From Actinospineispora spinosispora DSM 44797 (GTDB lineage Bacteria > Actinomycetota > Actinomycetes > Mycobacteriales > Pseudonocardiaceae): a stretch of 64,000 nt of DNA. This document shows, piece after piece, positions 7,159-15,466 of this stretch. Under the pieces are notes generated by a model that was given only the letters and a program-made list of their open reading frames with translations, was not told the origin of the DNA and made no database searches. How positions within the stretch are numbered: the stretch's first letter is position 1; every line of letters starts with the position of its first letter. The position numbers were made by a program, and so were the translations under genes. The DNA lies in the NCBI RefSeq assembly GCF_000429025.1, contig NZ_AUBB01000006.1, positions 496,001 through 560,000 of the forward strand, read 5' to 3'.

Positions 7159-7536
7159 CGCGGACCAGCCGATGACGCCGCATGAACACCAACAATCCCG
7201 CGCGCGGAAGTAGGGACACGGAGCACGACAGGGGCCGGGTCGACGCCGGTCGGATAGTAGGTCATCCGCCGCGGCACGAACCGGCCCGCACACATGCGTA
7301 CGAGGAGAGCCACGCGGCGCATTATGAATGCACCTACCCCGTGAGAAACCGGGCAAACTCACACCGCGCGCTCGTCGCACTCCGGCATACCCATCGCACG
7401 GCGCTCTTTCCGACTCCCGCGCACAATGCCTGCTGAGCGTGGACTTCCCGATCGGCGTGGCGGCCTTGCGCGAGCGATGTCGCTCTGTAGCTTGTGCGCA
7501 GCCACAGCCTTGTGAGCACAGTCCCTAGGAGGAACG
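7159..7536. other. 378-bp spacer between divergent ANTAR and DUF6131 genes
   Basis: No gene is supported here. The spacer holds a SigF-type promoter on the minus strand (7334-7358) and, just downstream of its -10 element, a perfect 5-bp-arm palindrome GCATTATGAATGC at 7319-7331 that could be an operator near the predicted transcription start. The DUF6131 ribosome binding site (AGGAGG, about 4 nt before 7537) closes the region. I could not identify the promoter of the DUF6131 gene. Confidence 0.5.
7334..7358 (-). promoter_or_regulatory. SigF/SigB-type promoter GTTT-n15-GGGTAG (minus strand)
   Basis: On the minus strand GTTT (7358-7355) is followed after exactly 15 nt by GGGTAG (7339-7334), identical in both elements and spacing to the site at 3156-3180. 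It points toward the GAF-ANTAR operon starting at 7158, leaving a leader of about 170 nt. A palindrome at 7319-7331 overlaps the expected start of transcription. Confidence 0.6.
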
Positions 7537-7692
7537 ATGATCGTTCTCGGCGTTATCCTGCTCTTGATCGGCTGGCTGACCGGTATTTCGATCCTCTACA
7601 CCGTCGGGGCCATCCTGCTCGTCGTAGGCCTCGTTCTTCTTCTGCTCGGCTCGGTCGGTCGTGGTGTCGGCGGCCGTCGCTGGTACTTCTAG
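7537..7692 (+). CDS. DUF6131 family two-helix membrane mini-protein (copy 1)
   Basis: A 51-residue protein that is almost entirely two hydrophobic helices separated by a short turn: MIVLGVILLLIGWLTGISIL, then YTVGAILLVVGLVLLLLGSV, ending GRGVGGRRWYF. This is the DUF6131 pattern, a small actinobacterial inner-membrane protein of unknown role. AGGAGG lies about 4 nt before the ATG. A copy nearly identical in protein sequence is found at 16584-16739. A perfect hairpin at 7707-7740 follows and probably ends transcription, inside the 3' end of the opposing glycosyltransferase gene. Confidence 0.85.
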   Translation: MIVLGVILLLIGWLTGISILYTVGAILLVVGLVLLLLGSVGRGVGGRRWYF

Positions 7693-7696
7693 CGCC

Positions 7697-8560
7697 CTAC
7701 GAGAAGTCGGTAGCGGGCACGTCATGGTGCCCGCTACCGAGTTCGAGCAGGCTTCGCTCGGGAGCAAACCTCACCTGTCCGTCGGCGGCGAGTTCGTGCA
7801 ACCAGTCGACCATCGGCCACCGCCCCCATCTGCGGTGGAACGTGTGGGCGTTGCGCACGATCTCCGCCACGTGCGCAGAGGAACCGCGGCTCGGCGGGTG
7901 GTGTTGGTGGTAGGCCAACGCGCCACCCACCCAATAGAAATACGCGCCGGCGGCCGAGGCGGTGAGCGCGAAATCGGTGTCCTCGCCACCGTAGCCGGTG
8001 TATTCCTCGCAGAACCCGCCCAACCGAGACCAGTCGCGGACAGTCATCGCGAAGGACAGCGACCAGAACAGCTCGAATCGGGATTCCGGCCACAGTTGCC
8101 GGTCCGGTGGTACCGGGCGCGCCGGGTGTGGACCGGCCAGCGAAGCGAGGCGGCCAACGGGATATCCGTCGGGGCCTGCCGGGGGCAGGTAGGCCACTGG
8201 CCCACACAGCAGCGCAGGATGGCCGCAGACCGTGGCGGCGTGTGCGTAGCGATCGAGCAGTCCCGGTTCGGGAATGCAGTCGATATCGAGTAGGACGAGC
8301 AGCTCGGCGCCGAGTCCCCTCGCCTCGGCCGCTCCCGCGTTGCGTGCCGCGGCGAGCGGCAGCCCGGCCGGAGACACCGGCACCTGCAGCACGACAGTGG
8401 GCGGCGCGCCGGGAACGTCTTTCAGCGCCGGGGTCTCCCCCATCCCGACGATGACGTGGTGCCCGGGTGGGTCAGCGGCCAGCGCGAGGCGTTGCCGGTG
8501 CAGGTGGGTCTCCCGGCCACGGGCGATGGTGATCACCACCGTGTTGAGTCGTGCGCTCAT
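7697..8560 (-). CDS. GT2 glycosyltransferase with galactosyltransferase C-domain
   Basis: A 287-residue GT-A fold enzyme. The N-terminus binds the nucleotide sugar (TVVITIARGRETHLHRQRLA). ELLVLLDIDCIPEPG near residue 95 is the DxD-type metal site. GGFCEEYTGYGGEDTDFALT near residue 185 is the Glyco_transf_7C signature with the ED catalytic pair. It is the last gene of a four-gene operon; its ATG overlaps the preceding stop (ATGA at 8557-8560). Its stop is only 4 nt from that of the convergent DUF6131 gene, and the hairpin terminator of that gene lies within its last codons. Acceptor and sugar are unknown. Confidence 0.85.
   Translation of the reverse strand: MSARLNTVVITIARGRETHLHRQRLALAADPPGHHVIVGMGETPALKDVPGAPPTVVLQVPVSPAGLPLAAARNAGAAEARGLGAELLVLLDIDCIPEPGLLDRYAHAATVCGHPALLCGPVAYLPPAGPDGYPVGRLASLAGPHPARPVPPDRQLWPESRFELFWSLSFAMTVRDWSRLGGFCEEYTGYGGEDTDFALTASAAGAYFYWVGGALAYHQHHPPSRGSSAHVAEIVRNAHTFHRRWGRWPMVDWLHELAADGQVRFAPERSLLELGSGHHDVPATDFS
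7707..7740. terminator. perfect 14-bp hairpin, intrinsic terminator
   Basis: Two perfectly complementary 14-nt arms (7707-7720 and 7727-7740) enclose a 6-nt loop. The hairpin lies 15 nt after the DUF6131 stop and inside the last codons of the opposing glycosyltransferase gene, so it is probably the terminator of the former and constrains the latter's C-terminal coding sequence. No U-tract follows, as is usual in high-GC actinobacteria. Confidence 0.7.
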
Positions 8561-9570
8561 TCGGCGAGCCGGTCGAGCTCTGCCGCGGCGCGAGCGGCCG
8601 CGTCACCCCGGGACCATTCGCACCACCGGTGTCCACCGCGGTGGAGCGCCTGTTCGAGCAGGGACCGCCACTGCCGTGCCGGCGGCCACCGGTCCGCAAC
8701 GACCCCGATGCCGGCGTCGCGCAGGGCGGTCGCTGTGGCGTGCTGCTCGCCGTGCGGACGTTGCTGAGGGATCACGACCGCGGGGCGGCGGGCGGCCGCG
8801 ACCTCGGCGACGGCGTTTTGTCCGGCATGGGTCACGACGATGTTCGCACTGCTCATGGCGTCCCACGGTTGATCGAGCCAGCCGTGCCAGCGCAGGTTGG
8901 GCGGGCCCGGGACTCCCCGCGGTGGGCCGCCCGCCACTTCCCATGTCCAGTCCGGTGTGGCGATCGCCGCGGCGCGCAGATCGTCCGGGGTGACGTCGAG
9001 ACCTCCGGAACCGCACAGCACCAGAACACGTCGTGTCTCGCCCGGCACCGCCGCGGTCACTGCGTCGAACCGGGACAACCCGCCCAGGTGGACGGTCTTG
9101 TCCCGCCACTCCCTCGGCCAGTCCGGTTGCGGCCTCGACGGCCACGGGGCGAGCAACGAGACGGCGAGGTCGTAGGCCGTGCGGTGCGCCCGGTCGGTGC
9201 GGTCGCCCGGCTGGGCCATGACGACGACCGGTACTCCGTGTAGCCGGGCCAGCAGGCTCACCTCGACCGACACGTCGGTCACCATCAGCCGGATCGGCCG
9301 CTGTGCCAGTACCTCACCGATGCGGCTCATGCGACCGCGCAGTCCGGTGTGGTCGAGCGGCACCCAGTGCAGAGTGCCGCCCGCGGTGACATCCCGGGCC
9401 GACACGTCGGTCACCGCGTCGTCGTCCGGCAAACGCGTCCACCGTCCTGCCCAACCCGGCGGCGCCGGTGCGCTCGACAACCCGATGATCTCGGTCCGGG
9501 TGTGAGCGGCGATGGCGGCGGCGCGGTGTGCGTGGCCGCTGCCCCGGTGGTGGACGTAGTAGGCGATCAT
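8557..9570 (-). CDS. MurG/GT28-like glycosyltransferase
   Basis: A 337-residue GT-B enzyme. It begins MIAYYVHHRGSGHAHRAAAI, the GxGH loop seen in MurG and UGT-type glycosyltransferases. The C-terminal domain has VLVLCGSGGLDVTPDD and, near residue 245, SANIVVTHAGQNAVAEVAAA with RRPAVVIPQQRPHGEQ, the GT28 nucleotide-sugar donor motif. It is soluble, with no transmembrane helix. Both ends overlap neighbours by 4 nt (ATGA), so it is translated in a chain with two GT4 genes upstream and the GT2 gene downstream. It acts on an unknown acceptor; it is not the peptidoglycan MurG, which would sit in the dcw cluster. Confidence 0.8.
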   Translation of the reverse strand: MIAYYVHHRGSGHAHRAAAIAAHTRTEIIGLSSAPAPPGWAGRWTRLPDDDAVTDVSARDVTAGGTLHWVPLDHTGLRGRMSRIGEVLAQRPIRLMVTDVSVEVSLLARLHGVPVVVMAQPGDRTDRAHRTAYDLAVSLLAPWPSRPQPDWPREWRDKTVHLGGLSRFDAVTAAVPGETRRVLVLCGSGGLDVTPDDLRAAAIATPDWTWEVAGGPPRGVPGPPNLRWHGWLDQPWDAMSSANIVVTHAGQNAVAEVAAARRPAVVIPQQRPHGEQHATATALRDAGIGVVADRWPPARQWRSLLEQALHRGGHRWCEWSRGDAAARAAAELDRLAE

Positions 9571-10631
9571 GCGCGCAGCCGGTGGTAGAGCTGTTCGTAG
9601 CCCTCGACCATGGTGTCGATCGAGCAGGTCTTCTCGGCGTGCTCCCGTACGGCCCGTCGGTCCAGGCCGCCCGCCTCGAGGATGGCCTTCGCCAGTCCGT
9701 CGACGTCTCCGGGCGCGGCGAGCCGACCGCTGCGGTCGTCGAGAAGCTCCCGCAACGCGCCACGCGCGAAACCCGCGACAGGCGTCCCGCAGGACAGGGC
9801 CTCGGCGACGACCAGGCCGTAGGGCTCGTCCCAGCACGGTGAGACGACGGCGACGCGCGCCGAGCCGAGCAGCGCACGCAGCCGCGTGTGATCGAGATGT
9901 CCGAGGTACTCGATGCCGTCTCCGAGCAGCGGCTCGACCTGCTCGGCGAAGAATCTCGGCTGGGGGATCGGCCCGGCCAGACGCAGCCCGGTGCCAGCTC
10001 GTCGGGCCGAGGTGATCGCCTCGACCGGGCCCTTCTCCGGCACGATCCGCCCTGACCAGACCGGCACTCCACCGCCGACCCCCATGCTCCAGAAACCGGT
10101 GTCCACACCGTTGCTGACCACCGTGGAACGGCCGATGAGTGGACGCCACTGCGCCGCTGTGTACCGGCTGACCGCGACGAAGTGCACACCCGAGTTCGGT
10201 CGGGTGCGAACCGCGGATTCCAGCCACGGCGTCGGCGGTGTGTGCAGCGTCGTGACCATCGGCTTCGACAGCGACGGCGCCATCGCGATCGGCAGGTAGT
10301 GCAGTGAGTTGTTGTGCACCACGTCGTAGGGGCAGTCGCGGTCGGCGAGTTCGAGCATCAGGCTCAGGTAGCCGTGGTGCTCGGCCAGGAAGCGGTCCGA
10401 GGGCATGCTGACGTCCCCACGGGCCTGCTCGGAGATCGAGGGCAGGCCCGGCATCTCACGCACACCGAGGTTCTTGTCCGAACCGGGGCCGGCGTAGACC
10501 TCGACCCGATGACCCCGCGCGCGCAGCTGGGTGGCCAGTTGCCAGGTGTGTGCTTCCAGACCACCCGCGAACGGCTCGCGGATGGGATACCGGGCCGAGC
10601 CGATCAGCGCCACGTTCAGCGGTGCGCTCAT
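9567..10631 (-). CDS. GT4 family glycosyltransferase
   Basis: A 354-residue GT-B enzyme. The N-terminal acceptor domain starts with PLNVALIGSARYPIREPFAG and GGLEAHTWQLATQLRARGH. The C-terminal donor domain has WSGRIVPEKGPVEAITSA near residue 200 and the family's E-x7-E motif in SPCWDEPYGLVVAEALSCGT near residue 285, followed by the usual GRLAAPGDVDGLAKAI. Retaining transfer from a nucleotide sugar is expected. The ATG at 10631 overlaps the upstream stop and its own stop overlaps the next start, both as ATGA. Confidence 0.85.
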   Translation of the reverse strand: MSAPLNVALIGSARYPIREPFAGGLEAHTWQLATQLRARGHRVEVYAGPGSDKNLGVREMPGLPSISEQARGDVSMPSDRFLAEHHGYLSLMLELADRDCPYDVVHNNSLHYLPIAMAPSLSKPMVTTLHTPPTPWLESAVRTRPNSGVHFVAVSRYTAAQWRPLIGRSTVVSNGVDTGFWSMGVGGGVPVWSGRIVPEKGPVEAITSARRAGTGLRLAGPIPQPRFFAEQVEPLLGDGIEYLGHLDHTRLRALLGSARVAVVSPCWDEPYGLVVAEALSCGTPVAGFARGALRELLDDRSGRLAAPGDVDGLAKAILEAGGLDRRAVREHAEKTCSIDTMVEGYEQLYHRLRA

Positions 10632-11686
10632 GCCAGCGCCCGTTCGTACAGGTCGCGGTGTGCCGCCGCGACCTGGCGGCGCTCGGCGCGGCGTGCCGTG
10701 ACACTCGCACGCCACTGTGGGCGTCGCCGATATGCCGTGCGCACCGCGTCGGCCAGCGAATCGGTGTCCAGTCCGGTGTCGTCGTGCCGGTACTCCAGGC
10801 AGGGGCGTTGCTGGACGTAGAAGCCGCAGCTCGGAGCCACGACGACGGTCCCGAGGTCGTGGCAGGCCTCCAGCCATCCCGAATGAGTACCGAAGCGGTA
10901 GGGCAACACGGAGACGTCGATCTCGTCGCGCAGATAGGCCCACAGCTGCTCGTCGGTGAAGAAGTCGTGCACCCGCAACCGCAGCGCCCCTCGGTCACGG
11001 GCGTCGAACAACCAGGTCACCAACTCCGGGTGGTGGTGCGCGCTGGCCGGGTCCAGCACCTCGGAATGCACGTCCACCCGCAGCACCGCGGCGGGCAACG
11101 CGGCGACCGTTCGGGCCAGGGTCTCGATGACCGGCCGGCAGTTCATGTTCGCCCGCAGGCTCTTGACGTGAACACCGACGACGAACTCGTCACGTCCGGC
11201 ACGCGCGACGCCGGCCTCGTCCGGACCGACGACGTGCGGATGGGAGACGACCTCGGCTGTGCGGCCCCAACGCCGGTCGATCACCTCCGCCGCGCCCGGC
11301 GTCAACGTGATCAGCTCGTCCGCGGCCGGAACCAGCACGTCCAGGTGCGCGTCGTGGGCCGAAGGGTCGCGGTGGTGGGGGTTACGCAGGTCGTGCACCG
11401 TGTAGATCAGCGGCTTGGCGTGAGCCCGCAGGGTGCTGGTCAACTCCCGCAGACCGGCCGGCGTCTGGGCGTCGAACCCGAAATGCAGGTGGAACACGTC
11501 GAACGACCGGTGATTCTGACCGACCCAACCCGGGTCCAGCATCACCGGTGGCCACCAACGCGACTGATCGCTCGGTGCCCCGCACGGCCGGGGGTCCGCC
11601 AGGCGCCGCACTCCGTCGTCCTCGTCCGGTGGGCTCAGATGGCGCACGTAGACATGCCCCGACGGAACGGATGCGACTCTGATCAA
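10628..11686 (-). CDS. GT4-like glycosyltransferase, first gene of the cassette
   Basis: A 352-residue protein that begins IRVASVPSGHVYVRHLS and contains FDVFHLHFGFDAQTPAGLRE and the C-terminal donor fold (IDVSVLPYRFGTHSGWLEAC, then VVVAPSCGFYVQQRP). It resembles GT4 enzymes but lacks a clear E-x7-E motif, so catalytic competence is less certain than for its partner. I choose the TTG at 11686 because an AGGAG site lies 8 nt before it (11695-11699) and recognisable sequence begins there. The frame extends further upstream without similarity. It overlaps the next gene by ATGA. Confidence 0.75.
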   Translation of the reverse strand: MIRVASVPSGHVYVRHLSPPDEDDGVRRLADPRPCGAPSDQSRWWPPVMLDPGWVGQNHRSFDVFHLHFGFDAQTPAGLRELTSTLRAHAKPLIYTVHDLRNPHHRDPSAHDAHLDVLVPAADELITLTPGAAEVIDRRWGRTAEVVSHPHVVGPDEAGVARAGRDEFVVGVHVKSLRANMNCRPVIETLARTVAALPAAVLRVDVHSEVLDPASAHHHPELVTWLFDARDRGALRLRVHDFFTDEQLWAYLRDEIDVSVLPYRFGTHSGWLEACHDLGTVVVAPSCGFYVQQRPCLEYRHDDTGLDTDSLADAVRTAYRRRPQWRASVTARRAERRQVAAAHRDLYERALA

Positions 11687-11951
11687 CTCATACTCTCCTG
11701 TTCCAGGGACACCGCCCAAGACATCGGCAACCTGACGATCCCGCCTTCCCAATACCTGACCCGCTAATCCGAGCCGGCAGGACAGCGCCGGGAGAGTGTC
11801 GAAGCCGACATCGGGGGCCGGCTCGGCGGTCGGTACTCGGCCCGGTCGAGCACCCCGGGTGTCGATCAGATACCGGTGGGCTGTTCCGTCGGTAGCGTTA
11901 CCCACGGGCGCACCATCCCCGCTGTCGGCGGACCGGCCAGGTGAGCGGGTC

Positions 11952-12260
11952 CTACCGGTACAGACGGCGGTGAGCGGCGCGGATCACGCCGCGATACACC
12001 GGGCCCGCCCATCCGTCGGCGGCCAGAGCGGCCCGGGCGGCGTTGACGCCGCAGGCGCCGTGTACCGCTCCGCCCGGATGGGCTGAGGCGCCGGCCAGGA
12101 ACAGTCGATCGATCGGGGTGTCGGCACGTCCCAGTCCCGGCGTCGGGCGGAAGAACAGCTGCTGGTGCATTGCCGCCGTCCCGCCGTTGATCGCGGTCAC
12201 GATGGCACGGAGCGATTCTTCCTGGTCATGAGTCGGACCTGGGCATCCTTCGACCTGGTC
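11952..12260 (-). pseudogene. C-terminal relic of a CrtI/phytoene-desaturase-like oxidoreductase
   Basis: About 80 residues match the very end of FAD-dependent oxidoreductases of the phytoene desaturase type: AINGGTAAMHQQLFFRPTPG, then TPIDRLFLAGASAHPGGAVH and GACGVNAARAALA, which is the C-terminal FAD-contacting segment. Upstream of about 12190 the similarity breaks up (DQVEGCPGP remains), and the N-terminal dinucleotide fold is absent. The relic lies between the glycosyltransferase cassette and the M13 peptidase gene. It cannot encode an active enzyme alone. Confidence 0.65.
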
Positions 12261-12297
12261 GAGGAAAGCGTCACCAGAGTCCGCTCGATGGTGATCG

Positions 12298-14295
12298 TCA
12301 CCAGATTCGAACCCGTTGTGTTTCGGGGGTGAACAGTGCATCCGTCTCCGTCACGTCGAATGCGTCGTGGAATGCGTCGAGGTTGGTCGCCACGGCGTTG
12401 CACCGCAGGTCCGGGGGTGCGTGCGGGTCGCTGGCCAGGCGGCGGATCGCCTCGGCCTCCCTGGTCTTGGCTCGCCACACTCCGGCGTAGGCGAAGAAGA
12501 CCCGCTGCTCACCGGTGAGGCCGTCGAGGACCGGGGGCTGCGCCGCGCCGGTTCTCGTCACCGCGAGGCGGTAGGCCCGTAACGCGATGATCATGCCGCC
12601 GAGGTCGCCGATGTTCTCCCCGAGCGTGAGGGCACCGTTCACGGTGTGTCCGGGCAGGCCGGCGGGAGACAGCGAGTCGAACTGGGCGCGCAGGGCCTCG
12701 GCGCGGCGTTCGAACTCCGCCCGGTCGGCCGGCTCCCACCAGTCGACCAGGTTGCCTTCGCCGTCGTACTGGGAGCCCTGGTCATCGAACCCGTGTCCGA
12801 TCTCGTGGCCGATGGTCGAACCGATGCCGCCGTAGTTGGCTGCGTCGTCGGCGCCGGGGTCGAACAGTGGGGGCCGTAGGACCGCGGCCGGGAACACCAC
12901 CTCGTTGAGCCGCGGGTTGTAGAACGCGTTGACGGTCTGCGGGGTCGTGAGCCACTCGTCCCGGTCGACCGGTCGGCCGACCTTGGCCAGGTCGTGGCCG
13001 GTGCGCCAGGCGCCGGCCCGGCGGACGTTGCCCAACAGGTCGTCCGCGCGGATGTCCAGGCTCGAGTAGTCCTTCCACCGGTCCGGGTATCCGATCTTGG
13101 CGGTGAGCCGACCCAGTTTGTCCAGCGCTCGCCGACGGGTCTCATCACCCATCCAGTCCAGGTCGGACAGACTCCGGCGGAAGGCCTCGACCAGGTTCTC
13201 CACCAGATCGAGGGCACGTGCCCGTGCCGAAGCGGAGAAGTGCCGGGCCACGTACAGCCGCCCGACGGCGTCGCCCAGCACCGCGTCGAGCAGGCCCAGC
13301 CCGCGCCTCCACCGCTCGGGCTGGTCAGGGACACCCGACATGACGCGGCCGTGGAAGTCGAAGTCGGCACCGGCCAGGTCCCGCCCCAGATACTGCGCAC
13401 ACGCGGACACGAGCCGCATGGTCAGCCACGCCTTCCACTGCTCCAGCGGGCGCTCGGTCCACAGTCGGCCGACCTCGGCCAGGAAACCCGGCTGGCCGAC
13501 CACCACCTCGGCGACGACCTTCTCCTCGACGCCCAATCCACCCAGCCACGCCGTCCAGTCGAAGCCCGGGGCCTGCGCGCGCAGCTCGGCCCACGTCATG
13601 AGGTTGTTGACCTTCTCCGGGTCACGAACACTCACCGGGTCCATCCACGCGCGCGACAGAGCGGTCTCCAGGTCGAGCACGGATGCCGCGAGGGCCTCCG
13701 GATCCGGCAGCTCGACCAGCTCGGCCAGGCGAACCAGATGCTCGCGGTACCGGTCGAGAACGCCGGCGTCGCCCTCGTCCGAGTAGTAGGACCCGTCGGG
13801 CAAGCCCAGGCCGGCCTGGGACAGGTGCACCAGGGGCCTGGACGAGTCACGGACGTAGGTGGCAACCGACGCCCAGACCAGACCGACGAGACCTTCTCGC
13901 TGACGCCGACCCAGCACCTCGGCCAGCGCGGCTCGATCGGACGCCTCGGCGATCTCGTCCATCAGCGGCCGCACCGGATCGGTTCCGCTGGCCTCGATGG
14001 CATCGGTGTCGAGAAAGGACGTGTACAGGTCGCCGACGCGGCGGTCGTCGCCACCCGGCGCCGAACCGCCCTGGCCCCCGCCATCGGCCAACTCCACGAC
14101 GATCGCCCGCACGTCGGCTTCCGCATCGTCACGCAGCGAACGCAACATGCCGTGCTGGGCACGGTCGTCGGGGATGTCCTCGGTGGCCAACCACCCGCCG
14201 TTGACATGACCGAAGAGGTCGTCCTGGGCACGCGTGGCGGAATCGACCCAACGCAGGTCCAACCCCGAGCGGACACCGTCGGCCGACGCGCTCAC
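12298..14295 (-). CDS. M13 family zinc metallopeptidase (neprilysin/PepO type)
   Basis: A 665-residue peptidase of usual bacterial M13 length. The N-terminal domain opens with SGLDLRWVDSATRAQDDLFG and HVNGGWLATEDIPDDR. The catalytic domain has the NAFY-type substrate motif (VNAFYNPRLNEVVFPAAVLR), the zinc site HEIGHGFDDQGS with two His and Glu, and ENIGDLGGM carrying the third zinc ligand Glu. The C-terminus ends ETQRVRIW. No signal peptide is visible, so it is probably cytoplasmic, as in other actinobacterial members. The GTG at 14295 is chosen because family similarity begins shortly after it. Confidence 0.9.
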   Translation of the reverse strand: MSASADGVRSGLDLRWVDSATRAQDDLFGHVNGGWLATEDIPDDRAQHGMLRSLRDDAEADVRAIVVELADGGGQGGSAPGGDDRRVGDLYTSFLDTDAIEASGTDPVRPLMDEIAEASDRAALAEVLGRRQREGLVGLVWASVATYVRDSSRPLVHLSQAGLGLPDGSYYSDEGDAGVLDRYREHLVRLAELVELPDPEALAASVLDLETALSRAWMDPVSVRDPEKVNNLMTWAELRAQAPGFDWTAWLGGLGVEEKVVAEVVVGQPGFLAEVGRLWTERPLEQWKAWLTMRLVSACAQYLGRDLAGADFDFHGRVMSGVPDQPERWRRGLGLLDAVLGDAVGRLYVARHFSASARARALDLVENLVEAFRRSLSDLDWMGDETRRRALDKLGRLTAKIGYPDRWKDYSSLDIRADDLLGNVRRAGAWRTGHDLAKVGRPVDRDEWLTTPQTVNAFYNPRLNEVVFPAAVLRPPLFDPGADDAANYGGIGSTIGHEIGHGFDDQGSQYDGEGNLVDWWEPADRAEFERRAEALRAQFDSLSPAGLPGHTVNGALTLGENIGDLGGMIIALRAYRLAVTRTGAAQPPVLDGLTGEQRVFFAYAGVWRAKTREAEAIRRLASDPHAPPDLRCNAVATNLDAFHDAFDVTETDALFTPETQRVRIW

Positions 14296-14480
14296 AGCAT
14301 CGACCCATCGCACGTCCCGATACCTACGTCCCGCAAGATGACCGCCAATCGCCGCGGCCCAGCCAGGACCGGTCGAGAACCCCGACACCGGTCACGTACC
14401 CCGGACGTCGGGATCGAAGCGCGAATCACGTCGGCGTTTCCCGAGTGCGTCGAGGACGCGAGCGTCAGGGGGTGTCCCTC

Positions 14481-14912
14481 TCACGCCAGGATCGACGTGA
14501 GGTCGATGTCCGTGACTCGGACCGTGACCGTGGTGACGGTCAGCCCGGTAGCGGCGGCGACGGCGGCCGGGACCGCTCGCTGGACCGCGTCGGCGACCGC
14601 GGTGGCCTGGTAGCCGCCGTGCAGGACCAGCGCGATCTCCACCGCCACGGTGTCGCCGTCCACGGTGGCGTCGACGCCCGCCGTGTCCGGGTAGGCCTTG
14701 CCCGTGGCGCGCTCCCACATCTGCTGGCTCAGCTGGTGGACCAACCCCCAGATGCGAGGCTGAAGGCGCACCACACCCGCGGTCGCCCGGACGGCGGTCG
14801 CGGCCGCCGCGGCCGCCGCGACCTCCGAGTTGTCGTGCGCGGTCGCTGCTGTGAACTCGTTCGCGTCGTCGGGCCTCGGCGGGTGCGAGAGGTCGGGAGA
14901 TTCGTCGCTCAT
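14481..14912 (-). CDS. Asp23/Gls24 family envelope stress protein
   Basis: A 143-residue protein. An acidic, Ala-rich head (residues 1-40) precedes an Asp23 domain: VRATAGVVRLQPRIWGLVHQ, then VDGDTVAVEIALVLHGGYQA and the C-terminal TVTTVTVRVTDIDLTS. Members form cytoplasmic membrane-associated filaments or act in envelope and alkaline stress. It is the third gene of an operon with an ECF sigma factor and a zinc-finger/Asp23 protein, 5 nt after the latter's stop. It has no membrane anchor of its own. Confidence 0.8.
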   Translation of the reverse strand: MSDESPDLSHPPRPDDANEFTAATAHDNSEVAAAAAAATAVRATAGVVRLQPRIWGLVHQLSQQMWERATGKAYPDTAGVDATVDGDTVAVEIALVLHGGYQATAVADAVQRAVPAAVAAATGLTVTTVTVRVTDIDLTSILA

Positions 14913-14917
14913 GCCGA

Positions 14918-15466
14918 TCACCTGTGCCAGAGATCGACCACGTCGATGTCGACGACACCGGCGCGGAGCCCGATGTTGGCGGACATGACCGCCATGACGC
15001 GGGTGCGGACCTCGGCGACGAGCGCCTCCATCGCACTGCCGTAGCGCAGCGACACCGACATCTCGACGCGGACCGTGCCCACCCGGTCGGTCGACACGAT
15101 GCCGCAGTGCCGTGCGCGCACTCCTGGCACAGCGTCCGCCGCGAAGCGCAGCAGGCTCGCCACCGCGCGCGTCGAGATCTCCGCGTTCCCCAGTTCGGTC
15201 GGCAGTGCCACCACCTCGCCACGGCGCGCCTCGGCGCGTACGGCGGTCATGATCCGATCGAGCAGTCCGACCGGTGGTTCCTCGGGATCGGCGAGCAGTG
15301 TCCGAGTTGCGTCGTGGAGCGCCTGGATGCCCCGCAGGGCCGTGGTGCAATGCGGACAGTCCCGCGTATGTGAGCTCGGCACACCGGTGTCGAGCTCGTC
15401 GAGGAGCTCCTCGATGTCACGTGTGCACGGAAGCCGGTGACGCGCGCGGGTGTGCTCTAGTGCCAT
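14918..15466 (-). CDS. zinc-finger anti-sigma-like protein fused to an Asp23 domain
   Basis: A 182-residue protein. Residues ~14-45 contain ELLDELDTGVPSSHTRDCPH followed by C, giving the HxxxCxxC pattern of zinc-binding anti-sigma (ZAS) domains. Residues ~95-182 are Asp23-like (ISTRAVASLLRFAADAVPGV, then VRVEMSVSLRYGSAMEALVA and VVDIDVVDLW). No transmembrane helix separates them, unlike classic RsrA/RskA anti-sigma factors. The gene overlaps the ECF sigma gene by 10 nt, the usual place for its anti-sigma factor. The combination suggests that it senses envelope state through Asp23 partners and restrains the sigma factor. Confidence 0.75.
   Translation of the reverse strand: MALEHTRARHRLPCTRDIEELLDELDTGVPSSHTRDCPHCTTALRGIQALHDATRTLLADPEEPPVGLLDRIMTAVRAEARRGEVVALPTELGNAEISTRAVASLLRFAADAVPGVRARHCGIVSTDRVGTVRVEMSVSLRYGSAMEALVAEVRTRVMAVMSANIGLRAGVVDIDVVDLWHR

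Noticed and set aside
8557..10227. A single 556-codon reading of the MurG-like gene extended upstream
   Set aside because: The extra N-terminal part is the antisense-like shadow of the GT4 gene. The ATG at 9570 overlaps the GT4 stop and begins the GxGH loop.
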